From positions 120,581 through 184,580 of the forward strand of contig PHEQ01000006.1 of the NCBI GenBank assembly GCA_002842985.1: a DNA stretch of 64,000 nucleotides, given 5' to 3'. The notes under the pieces are model-generated. The model had not been told where the DNA came from. It made no database searches and saw nothing but the letters and a program-made list of their open reading frames with translations. The first letter of the stretch is position 1; the number at the start of each line of letters is the position of its first letter. Made by a program: the position numbers and the translations under genes. Positions 56,799 to 64,000 of this stretch are shown here, one piece after another. This stretch comes from Alphaproteobacteria bacterium HGW-Alphaproteobacteria-1 (lineage in GTDB: Bacteria > Pseudomonadota > Alphaproteobacteria > Rhodobacterales > Rhodobacteraceae).

Positions 56799-58298
56799 TT
56801 ATCTCAGCCGAAGATTGGCGAACCCCATGCCCGACAGCCGCGCCGCGCCGCGTTGTGCCTCTGCCTGCGAGGCGAAGGGACCGGCGAGTACAAGCGTCAG
56901 GTCACGACCGTCCCGCGTCAACGTGCCCTGACGTGCCGGCAGGCCCGCACCGGCGATCCGTCCGGCGGCGGCGCGCGCCTGTGCCGGGTCGGCATAGACC
57001 CCGGCCTGCACGTAGCGCGGGCGCGTGGCGTCCGGCGTGGAGCGGGTCGAGATCGTGGCGCGCGGTGCCGCCGGGGCCTGTGCCACCGCCTGCGGGTCCG
57101 GCGATTGCGCCGCGCGCGCAACGGCGGTGGCGCGGGGCTCACCCGTGCCGCTTCTGCGCACGGTAACCGGATCGGGCACATAGACCCCGCGCGTGGCAAC
57201 ACGAACACCGGCGGCGCGCTGCTGCTCAAAACTGGTGAAGGGGGGCTGGAGGCCGGGGAAATTGTGGATGACATCCGCCCCGGTGCGCCGATCGATCAGA
57301 CGCTGCGGCACCGTGTTTGTCCACATCACCAGCATCTGTTCTCTGCCCTCGAATGTCTGGTGGGCGCGCTGCGGGTTGAGGCGATCGTCTTCCCAGACCG
57401 GTTTCATTCCCGGCGGCACCGCGATACCGGCAAGGCTTGTGACCTGCTCCTGATAGACATGGCGCGGCGCGATGCGGGTTTGCGGCGGCACGCTGGCAGG
57501 TGTGGCGCGGGTGCCGGGGCGTGGGGCAGCGGAAGCCACGGAGCCACGCGGACTGCTGCCGCTTGCATAGGTGACGTAAGGCGCCGTTTGCGGGCCGCAA
57601 CGCACGGGCGAGCCGTTATGCTGCACCATATAACCCGCAGAAACACCGGAGGCCCCGGCGCAGGCGGTCCGGCCCGGATCGGGCGGAGTCAGGACGCGCG
57701 CGCTGCCGGTCGGGCGCGGGGGCACGGTCGTGGTCTCGACGCGGACCACCTGCGGTGCCGGAGCGGTGGCGCGGACGGGCGCGGGCGCAGTGGTGCGGGC
57801 GGTCTGTTGCGGCGCTGCCTGTTGGCGTGGCGCCGGAGCGGCGGCCACCACGCGCGGTGGCTGCTGCTGTGCCCGCGGGGGCGGGGCCGCCGCGGTGCGG
57901 GCTTGCGGCGCAGGCGCCGCGGTGCGGGGCTGCGGCGCGGGCGCTGCAGCGCGCGCCTGTGGTTGCGGTGCGGGCTGCGTGCGGGGGGCCGGGGCAGTGG
58001 CGGTCCGGGCCTGCGGGGCGGCCTGCGGTTGCGGGGCGGGTGCGGCACGGGCAAGGGACGGCTCGAATCCGCACATCTGCTGGCGCGAGCCGGTCAGGCG
58101 CGGGATCCAATTCGTGTTCGCCCCGACACCCGCGCGGATGAACACACACCCCTTGCTGTCAACATATTGATTTCCGGCGAAACTTGCCGGCGGAAACTCT
58201 GCCGGCACGGGCAGGTCGCGCAGGGATTGCGCGGATGCGGCAGATGCACCGGCTATCGCCGCGACCGCAGCAAGGATCGCAAGTCTTGAAATCGTCAT
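56799..58298 (-). CDS. secreted SPOR-domain protein with Ala/Pro/Gln-rich linker
   Basis: 499 residues. A signal peptide (MTISRLAILAAVAAIAGASA) is followed by a short domain with three Cys (SKGCVFIRAGVG; QQMCGFEP), then a long low-complexity stretch at about residues 85-190 made of APAPQPQ, ARTAAPAP and similar units, then a middle region with HNFPGLQPPFTSF, and a C-terminal SPOR domain (PRYVQAGVYADPAQARAAAG onward). SPOR domains bind denuded peptidoglycan at division sites. ATG 58298 has a GGGGGG-type site. It is probably a periplasmic or outer-membrane-linked cell-envelope protein; precise role unknown. Confidence 0.88.
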   Translation of the reverse strand: MTISRLAILAAVAAIAGASAASAQSLRDLPVPAEFPPASFAGNQYVDSKGCVFIRAGVGANTNWIPRLTGSRQQMCGFEPSLARAAPAPQPQAAPQARTATAPAPRTQPAPQPQARAAAPAPQPRTAAPAPQARTAAAPPPRAQQQPPRVVAAAPAPRQQAAPQQTARTTAPAPVRATAPAPQVVRVETTTVPPRPTGSARVLTPPDPGRTACAGASGVSAGYMVQHNGSPVRCGPQTAPYVTYASGSSPRGSVASAAPRPGTRATPASVPPQTRIAPRHVYQEQVTSLAGIAVPPGMKPVWEDDRLNPQRAHQTFEGREQMLVMWTNTVPQRLIDRRTGADVIHNFPGLQPPFTSFEQQRAAGVRVATRGVYVPDPVTVRRSGTGEPRATAVARAAQSPDPQAVAQAPAAPRATISTRSTPDATRPRYVQAGVYADPAQARAAAGRIAGAGLPARQGTLTRDGRDLTLVLAGPFASQAEAQRGAARLSGMGFANLRLR

Positions 58299-58363
58299 GT
58301 CGCCCCCCGAACAAAACATGGCAAGATTGCCTTATTTTGCGCGGTGAGTAAACAGTGAATAGC

Positions 58364-58996
58364 TTATTTGGTGCCGAACATGCGGTCGCCCGCATCCCCT
58401 AGTCCCGGCAGGATATAACCCTTGTCATTGAGCCGCTCGTCAAGCGCGGCGGTGACGACCGGCACATCGGGATGCGCCTCGCGCATCCGCGCCACACCCT
58501 CGGGTGCGGCCAGAAGGCACAAGAATCGCAGATCGCGCGCGCCCGCCTCCTTGAGCATGGAAATCGCCGCAACCGAGGAATTGCCGGTGGCCAGCATCGG
58601 ATCGACCACGATGGTCAGGCGCTGTTCCAACAGGTCCGGGACCTTGAAATAGTATTTGACCGGTTGCAACGTCTCCTCGTCGCGGTAAAGCCCGACAAAG
58701 CCCACACGCGCCGACGGGATCAGCTCGAGCATCCCGTCAAGAAGTCCGTTGCCCGCGCGCAGGATCGAAATGAGCGCGAGCTTGCGCCCGGCGAGCACCG
58801 GCGCGTCCATCTCCGTCAGCGGGGTCTCGATCGGACGCGTGGACATCGGCAGGCTGCGCGTGACCTCATAGGCCAGAAGCTGGCTTATCTCGCGCAGCAA
58901 CTGGCGAAAGACGGCTGTCGAGGTCTCCTTTTGCCGCATCAGCGTCAGTTTGTGCTGCACAAGCGGATGTTCTACGATGGTCAGGTGCTGGGTCAT
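58364..58996 (-). CDS. upp: uracil phosphoribosyltransferase
   Basis: 210 residues, normal Upp length. The PRPP loop is [16 protein letters not shown], the N-terminal [13 protein letters not shown] and the uracil-site C-terminus [18 protein letters not shown] are diagnostic. It makes UMP from uracil and PRPP. ATG 58996 matches the family start. The stop lies 65 bases from the SPOR gene start on the same strand. Confidence 0.97.
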   Translation of the reverse strand: MTQHLTIVEHPLVQHKLTLMRQKETSTAVFRQLLREISQLLAYEVTRSLPMSTRPIETPLTEMDAPVLAGRKLALISILRAGNGLLDGMLELIPSARVGFVGLYRDEETLQPVKYYFKVPDLLEQRLTIVVDPMLATGNSSVAAISMLKEAGARDLRFLCLLAAPEGVARMREAHPDVPVVTAALDERLNDKGYILPGLGDAGDRMFGTK

Positions 58997-59175
58997 GGCG
59001 CGCCTCTTGCAGTCGGGTTGGAGTGTCATTCCAGAAAACGCCGCTTGAGGCAACGCCGGGATTGCGGGACGGCGCGGCACGGTGCAAGCTGCGCTTGTAT
59101 TGCGGCGCGGGGCTGTTATGACGGCGCCGGGAGATGGTTTAACACTAAACCAGTTATCGGCAGGGGAGAACGGAC

Positions 59176-61455
59176 ATGACGGATAGCCATGGGGAAGCAG
59201 TGCGGCAGGCGGCGCTTGATTACCACGAATTTCCGAAACCCGGCAAACTGGAAATCCGCGCCACCAAGCCGATGGCGAACGGGCGCGACCTTGCGCGCGC
59301 CTACAGCCCCGGCGTCGCCGAGGCCTGTCTCGAGATAAAGGCCGATCCGCAAGCCGCGCGCCGTTTCACCTCGCGCGGCAATCTGGTTGCGGTGGTCACC
59401 AACGGCACCGCCGTTCTGGGACTTGGAAACATTGGCGCGCTGGCCTCCAAGCCGGTGATGGAAGGCAAGGCCGTCCTGTTCAAGAAATTCGCCCATATCG
59501 ACTGTTTCGACATCGAGGTGAACGAATCCGACCCCGAAAAGCTCGCCGAAATCGTCTGCGCGCTGGAGCCGACCTTTGGCGCGATCAACCTTGAAGATAT
59601 CAAGGCACCGGATTGTTTTATCGTTGAACGGATTTGCCGCGAGCGCATGAACATCCCCGTATTCCACGACGATCAGCACGGCACCGCCATTGTTGTGGGG
59701 GCGGCGGCGGTCAATGCGCTGCATGTGGCGGGCAAGCGGTTCGAGGATATCAAGGTGGTCTCGACCGGGGGCGGCGCTGCGGGCATCGCCTGTCTCAACA
59801 TGCTGCTGAAGCTGGGCGTGCGGCGCGAAAACGTGTGGCTGTGCGACATTCACGGGTTGGTTCATGAGGGCCGAGAGGTGGATATGAACCCCGAAAAGGC
59901 AGTGTTTGCGCAAGCAAGCGACCTGCGCACGCTTGGCGAGGTGATCGGCGGCGCGGATCTCTTCCTGGGCCTTTCCGGACCGGATATCCTGACGCCCGAG
60001 ATGGTGACGCAGATGGCCGCGCGGCCTGTCGTCTTTGCGCTGGCCAACCCCAACCCCGAGATCATGCCGGACCTTGCGCGCGCGGCGGTGCCCGATGCGA
60101 TCATCGCCACGGGCCGGTCGGACTTTCCCAATCAGGTCAACAACGTGCTGTGCTTTCCGTTCATCTTCCGGGGGGCATTGGACGTGGGCGCGACCGAGAT
60201 CAACGACGCCATGCAGATCGCCTGCGTGCAGGGAATCGCCGAACTGGCCCGCGCCACCACAAGCGCCGAGGCCGCCGCCGCCTATCGCGGCGAAGAGATG
60301 ACATTCGGCGCCGATTACCTGATCCCGAAGCCGTTCGATCCCCGCCTCTCGGGCGTCGTCTCGACGGCGGTGGCGCGCGCAGCAATGGAAACGGGCGTAG
60401 CCACGCGCCCCATCGGCGATCTTGTCCAATACAAGGCCGATCTTGATGCCAGTCAGTTCAAATCTGCGCTGCTCATGCGCCCCGTCTTCGAGGCCGCGCG
60501 CAGCGCCTCGCGCCGCATCGTCTTTGCCGAAGGCGAGGACGAGCGCGTGTTGCGCGCCGCGCAGGCGATCCTCGAGGAGACCACGGAACAGCCGATCCTG
60601 ATCGGCCGACCCGAGGTCATCGCCATGCGATGCGAGCGCGCGGGCCTCACCATCCGCCCCGAGCGCGACCTGACAATCGTCAACCCCGAGAACGATCCGC
60701 GCTACCGCGACTACTGGGAAACCTATCATGCGATCATGGCCCGGCGCGGCGTGACGCCCGATATCGCGCGGGCAGTGATGCGCACCAACACCACCGCCAT
60801 CGGGGCCGTGATGGTGCAGCGCGGCGAGGCCGACTGTCTGATTTGCGGCACCTTCGGGGAATTCCGCTGGCATCTGAATTATGTCACGCAGCTCCTTCAG
60901 GACGAGACGCACCACCCGCATGGCGCGCTCAGCATGATGATCCTCGAGGACGGGCCGCTGTTCATCGCCGATACCCATGTCTATTCGCGCCCCATGCCCG
61001 AAAACCTGGCCGAGATCGCCATTGGCGCCGCGCGCCATGTGCGCCGCTTCGGCCTGACCCCCAAGGTGGCGTTTTGCTCGCAATCGCAATTCGGCAACCA
61101 GGCCGAGGGATCCGGGCAGCGGCTGCGCGACGCAATTGCCCTTCTCGACCGTGCACCGCGCGATTTCGCCTATGAAGGCGAAATGAACATCGACGCCGCG
61201 CTCGACCCCGAGTTGCGCGAACGGCTGCTGCCCGGAAACCGGCTGGAGGGCGCGGCCAACGTGCTTATCTTCGGCCATGCCGACGCCGCCTCGGGGGTTC
61301 GCAACATCCTCAAGATGAAGGCCGGCGGGCTTGAGGTGGGGCCGATCCTGATGGGCATGGGCAACCGCGTGCATGTGGTGACACCGGGCATCACGGCGCG
61401 CGGCCTTCTCAACATGGCGGCCATTGCAGGCACGCCGGTGGCGCATTACGGATAG
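59176..61455 (+). CDS. maeB: NADP-type malic enzyme with C-terminal phosphotransacetylase-like domain
   Basis: 759 residues, the fused MaeB type. N-terminal malic domain: [47 protein letters not shown](P) domain with [15 protein letters not shown]. From about residue 430 a phosphotransacetylase-like domain follows ([29 protein letters not shown]), which in this family is regulatory rather than catalytic. It decarboxylates malate to pyruvate with NAD(P)H, linking C4 acids (for example from succinyl-CoA) back to acetyl units. It is next to prpE, fitting use of propionate as a carbon source. Confidence 0.96.
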   Translation: MTDSHGEAVRQAALDYHEFPKPGKLEIRATKPMANGRDLARAYSPGVAEACLEIKADPQAARRFTSRGNLVAVVTNGTAVLGLGNIGALASKPVMEGKAVLFKKFAHIDCFDIEVNESDPEKLAEIVCALEPTFGAINLEDIKAPDCFIVERICRERMNIPVFHDDQHGTAIVVGAAAVNALHVAGKRFEDIKVVSTGGGAAGIACLNMLLKLGVRRENVWLCDIHGLVHEGREVDMNPEKAVFAQASDLRTLGEVIGGADLFLGLSGPDILTPEMVTQMAARPVVFALANPNPEIMPDLARAAVPDAIIATGRSDFPNQVNNVLCFPFIFRGALDVGATEINDAMQIACVQGIAELARATTSAEAAAAYRGEEMTFGADYLIPKPFDPRLSGVVSTAVARAAMETGVATRPIGDLVQYKADLDASQFKSALLMRPVFEAARSASRRIVFAEGEDERVLRAAQAILEETTEQPILIGRPEVIAMRCERAGLTIRPERDLTIVNPENDPRYRDYWETYHAIMARRGVTPDIARAVMRTNTTAIGAVMVQRGEADCLICGTFGEFRWHLNYVTQLLQDETHHPHGALSMMILEDGPLFIADTHVYSRPMPENLAEIAIGAARHVRRFGLTPKVAFCSQSQFGNQAEGSGQRLRDAIALLDRAPRDFAYEGEMNIDAALDPELRERLLPGNRLEGAANVLIFGHADAASGVRNILKMKAGGLEVGPILMGMGNRVHVVTPGITARGLLNMAAIAGTPVAHYG

Positions 61456-61484
61456 GAACGCCGCTTCGCAGGTGATGCCACCAG

Positions 61485-61584
61485 AATTTGCAAATTCATG
61501 GAATTCGGCTGACGAGGGGGTGTTTTTTAGGGAAGTTTGCAAAACTTTGCAGTAATTTCCAAGGGTTTCTGCAAATTTTTTGCG
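61485..61584 (+). promoter_or_regulatory. TTTGCAAA-type operator array before prpE
   Basis: Three groups of sites: the perfect 12-bp palindrome AATTTGCAAATT (61485-61496); TTTGCAAAACTTTGCA with two TTTGC cores exactly 10 bp apart (61536-61551); and CTGCAAA with TTTGC (61569-61583). The same core and the 10-bp step occur before pccB. The pattern fits a short-chain fatty acyl-CoA regulator (PccR/RamB type). The array sits 86-185 bases before the prpE start. Confidence 0.65.
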
Positions 61585-61669
61585 GCCTTCTGCCACGCCT
61601 GCCGCCATGAGGCTTGCCGCAAGAGCAACGGACTCGTAACAGACGTGCAATGGATCGGAGGAGGATACC

Positions 61670-63562
61670 ATGGGATACAAGGATATCTATGCGCGGTCGC
61701 TGGCGGACCCCGAAGGCTTCTGGATGCAAGAGGCCGACAAGATCGACTGGGTGAAGAAGCCCTCGAAAGCGCTTTTTGACGACAATGCCCCGCTTTACGA
61801 ATGGTTCTCCGACGGGCTGGTGAATACCTGCTGGAACGCGGTGGATCGCCATGTCGAGGCCGGGCGCGGCGCGCAGGCGGCGATCATCCATGACAGCCCG
61901 GTGACCGGCACCAAGCACAAGATCAGCTATGCGCAACTGCGCAGCCGCGTGGCGCGTCTGGCGGGGGCACTTCGCGCCAAGGGCGTGGAAAAGGGCGACC
62001 GCGTCATCATCTACATGCCGATGGTGCCCGAGGCGCTCGAGGCGATGCTGGCCTGTGCGCGCATCGGCGCGGTGCATTCGGTGGTGTTTGGCGGCTTTGC
62101 CGCGCATGAGCTGGCGGTGCGGATCGACGATTGCGCGCCCAAATGCATCATCGCCGCCTCCTGCGGAATCGAGCCGGGCCGCGTGGTGCATTACAAACCG
62201 CTTCTGGACGGGGCCATCGAGCAGGCCACGCACAAGCCCGAGTTCTGCGTGATCTTCCAGCGCGAAGAGGAAGTGGCCAGGCTCATCGAGGGCCGCGATT
62301 ACGACTGGCATGCATGCCAATACGGGGTCGAGCCCGCCGAATGTGTGCCGGTGGAGGGCAACCACCCGGCCTATATCCTCTACACCTCCGGCACCACCGG
62401 CGCGCCCAAGGGCGTGGTGCGCCCCACCGGCGGGCATCTGGTGGCTCTGAACTGGACGATGAAGAACATCTACAACGTCGATCCGGGCGATGTGTTCTGG
62501 GCCGCCTCGGACGTGGGCTGGGTCGTGGGCCACAGCTATATCTGCTATGGGCCGCTCATCCATGGCAACACCACCATAGTGTTCGAGGGCAAGCCCGTGG
62601 GCACGCCCGATGCGGGCACCTTCTGGCGGGTGATTTCCGAGCACAAGGTCAAGAGCTTCTTCACCGCCCCCACGGCGCTGCGCGCGATCAAGCGGGACGA
62701 CCCGGAGGCCAGGGAACTGGCGAAATACGACATCTCGCACCTGCGCGCGCTTTATCTTGCGGGCGAGCGGGCCGATCCCGACACGATCCAATGGGCGCAG
62801 AAGGTCATGAACGTGCCGGTCTACGATCACTGGTGGCAGACCGAGACCGGCTGGACCATCGCCGGAAACCCGGCCGGGGTCGAGGCGCTGCCCGTGAAGA
62901 TCGGTTCGCCCACCGTGGCGATGCCCGGATACGATGTGCGCATCCTTGACGAGGGCGGGCACGAGGTAGCCCCCGGCACGCTCGGGGCGATCGCGGTCAA
63001 GCTGCCGCTGCCGCCGGGCACCCTGCCGACGCTCTGGAACGCGGAAGGGCGCTATCGCAAATCCTATCTGAACACCTTCCCCGGCTATTACGAGACGGGC
63101 GATGCGGGCATGAAGGACGAGGACGGATACCTCTGGATCATGGCGCGCACCGATGACGTGATCAACGTCGCCGGGCACCGCCTGAGCACCGGCGCGATGG
63201 AAGAGGTGCTGGCCAGCCACCCGGACGTGGCCGAATGTGCCGTGATCGGCGCGGCGGATGAATTGAAGGGTCAGACGCCGGTGGGCTTTGTCTGCCTGAC
63301 CAAGGGCGTGAACCGCCCCCATGCCGAGATCACCGCCGAATGCGTCAAGCTGATCCGCGATCAGATCGGCCCGGTGGCGGCGTTCAAGCTGGCGGTCGTG
63401 GTGGACCGGCTCCCCAAGACGCGCTCGGGCAAAATCCTGCGCGCGATCATGGTCAAGATTGCCGACGGGCTGGAGTTCAAGATGCCCGCCACCATCGACG
63501 ACCCGGCAATCCTGGACGAGATCAGGGGCGCGCTTCAGGGGATCGGGCTGGCGAAAGGCTGA
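61670..63562 (+). CDS. prpE: propionyl-CoA synthetase
   Basis: 630 residues of the acetyl-CoA-synthetase-like ANL family, with the PrpE-type N-terminus YKDIYARSLADPEGFW. Motifs: YILYTSGTTGAPKGVV (P-loop), ASDVGWVVGHSYI, WWQTETGWTI, RTDDVINVAGHRLSTGAMEE and the catalytic Lys in PKTRSGKILRAIM. It makes propionyl-CoA from propionate, ATP and CoA. The ribosome site GGAGGAGG is strong. The upstream operator array shared with pccB supports propionate over acetate as the physiological substrate. The last bases run into a disrupted IS66-like segment. Confidence 0.93.
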   Translation: MGYKDIYARSLADPEGFWMQEADKIDWVKKPSKALFDDNAPLYEWFSDGLVNTCWNAVDRHVEAGRGAQAAIIHDSPVTGTKHKISYAQLRSRVARLAGALRAKGVEKGDRVIIYMPMVPEALEAMLACARIGAVHSVVFGGFAAHELAVRIDDCAPKCIIAASCGIEPGRVVHYKPLLDGAIEQATHKPEFCVIFQREEEVARLIEGRDYDWHACQYGVEPAECVPVEGNHPAYILYTSGTTGAPKGVVRPTGGHLVALNWTMKNIYNVDPGDVFWAASDVGWVVGHSYICYGPLIHGNTTIVFEGKPVGTPDAGTFWRVISEHKVKSFFTAPTALRAIKRDDPEARELAKYDISHLRALYLAGERADPDTIQWAQKVMNVPVYDHWWQTETGWTIAGNPAGVEALPVKIGSPTVAMPGYDVRILDEGGHEVAPGTLGAIAVKLPLPPGTLPTLWNAEGRYRKSYLNTFPGYYETGDAGMKDEDGYLWIMARTDDVINVAGHRLSTGAMEEVLASHPDVAECAVIGAADELKGQTPVGFVCLTKGVNRPHAEITAECVKLIRDQIGPVAAFKLAVVVDRLPKTRSGKILRAIMVKIADGLEFKMPATIDDPAILDEIRGALQGIGLAKG

Positions 63563-63579
63563 AGGGGGGGACCGGAAAC

Positions 63580-64000
63580 GCGACCATCGCCCGACAACCA
63601 CTGACAGGATCCGCGCAAGCGCTTGCGTGCATAGCCCGGCGGGCACGACAACCCGACGGCCATTGGCCAAGACAATCTCCACCTGAGACCTCCCAGAGAG
63701 ATCAGGAGCATCTATCGAACCGGGCCGAGTGATCGGAACCTGCATCACGGCCACCGGGGCAAAGGAGGCCGGGCGAGGACCACCCAACTCACCGGTCCGA
63801 TACTGCCGGCGCCAGACTGTCAGCAGCGCCCGGCAAACCCCATGCCGCCGCGCCGTGGCTGTCGCCTGGCGGTGGCCAAGGAGTCCTTCCTGAACAACGA
63901 TCTCATACCAACGGCCTGATTGTTTGACTCGCAGAGGATTCCCTTCTGCAGAAAAATCTGAATCACTGTCTTCAAATGATGGAGGCTTTGATGGCAGTTG
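63580..64000 (-). mobile_element. IS66-type TnpA gene remnant, truncated and cut by the window edge
   Basis: On the minus strand a frame open to the window edge encodes an IS66-family accessory TnpA: SGRWYEIVVQEGLLGHRQAT, TARRHGVCRALLTVWRRQYR (helix-turn-helix), SFAPVAVMQ, and the C-terminal VEIVLANGRRVVVPAG then ALARILSVV. After this, near 63590, family similarity stops without a stop codon and the frame simply continues antisense into prpE, so the 3' end is lost. The start is beyond position 64000. TnpB and TnpC are not seen. The stretch 63563-64000 holds nothing else recognisable. It marks an old insertion or rearrangement boundary next to prpE. Confidence 0.75.

Noticed and set aside
57700..58070. 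Possible tandem DNA repeat or CRISPR-like array
   Set aside because: The repetition is codon-level low complexity (Ala/Pro/Gln) inside the SPOR gene; there are no regular repeat-spacer units, and no CRISPR array was seen anywhere in the window.
59116..61680. 854-codon minus-strand frame across maeB
   Set aside because: Antisense to a full-length malic enzyme with intact catalytic motifs; composition is that of a shadow frame.
61496..63579. Minus-strand continuation of the IS66 TnpA frame through prpE
   Set aside because: Family similarity ends near 63590; the rest is antisense to prpE and only appears open because the TnpA stop was lost.

Overview
The window is high-GC, densely packed bacterial DNA. 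It looks like the chromosome of an alphaproteobacterium of the Rhodobacterales (Roseobacter-type). The reasons are the pccB - small genes - pccA - mutase neighbourhood, the xsc/pta/soeABC sulfonate genes, and an anthranilyl-CoA gene set of a type known from metabolically versatile Proteobacteria. The species call is an inference; no rRNA or other marker is present. One tRNA-Arg(TCT) is the only RNA gene seen.

Layout. (1) 1-2771: end of an alpha/beta hydrolase, a zinc alcohol dehydrogenase and an enolase-superfamily acid-sugar enzyme. (2) 2778-12512, mostly minus strand: propionyl-CoA to succinyl-CoA genes (pccB, pccA, methylmalonyl-CoA mutase) with several small conserved-looking proteins, a sulfotransferase-like gene and a DUF4174 gene between them. 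(3) 12772-21419: tRNA-Arg, a PPP phosphatase, then envelope-polysaccharide genes (KpsM-type permease, cysQ, kdsB, galU, galE, a glycosyltransferase, kdsD) and an HD hydrolase. (4) 21426-37123: a catabolic island for 2-aminobenzoate (anthranilate) through CoA thioesters. It has a bifunctional hydroxyacyl-CoA dehydrogenase, the two-domain monooxygenase/reductase, SDR, MarR regulator, enoyl-CoA hydratase, acyl-CoA dehydrogenase, CoA ligase, a complete Liv-type ABC importer, a hotdog thioesterase, a RidA-family protein and a 3-oxoadipyl-CoA-type thiolase. (5) 37237-45804: sulfoacetaldehyde breakdown (xsc, pta, ackA) followed by the cytoplasmic sulfite dehydrogenase soeABC. (6) 45856-51535, minus strand: a peptide/nickel-type ABC importer with a Tat-exported binding protein. 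(7) 51763-59000: housekeeping and hypothetical genes (rarA, Deg protease, DCC protein, PaaI thioesterase, DUF2235 hydrolase, SPOR protein, upp). (8) 59176-63562: maeB and prpE. (9) About 63580-64000: a truncated IS66-type transposase gene running off the window.

How it fits together. PrpE, PccAB and the mutase form a path from propionate to succinyl-CoA, and malic enzyme can withdraw C4 acids to pyruvate. TTTGCAAA-type sites lie both before pccB and before prpE, which suggests one short-chain acyl-CoA regulator controls both; its gene is not in this window. The anthranilate island carries its own uptake system, activation, dearomatisation, beta-oxidation steps and a candidate regulator with an 18-bp perfect palindrome in the divergent promoter. 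The sulfonate block turns sulfoacetaldehyde into acetyl phosphate plus sulfite, and sulfite into sulfate.
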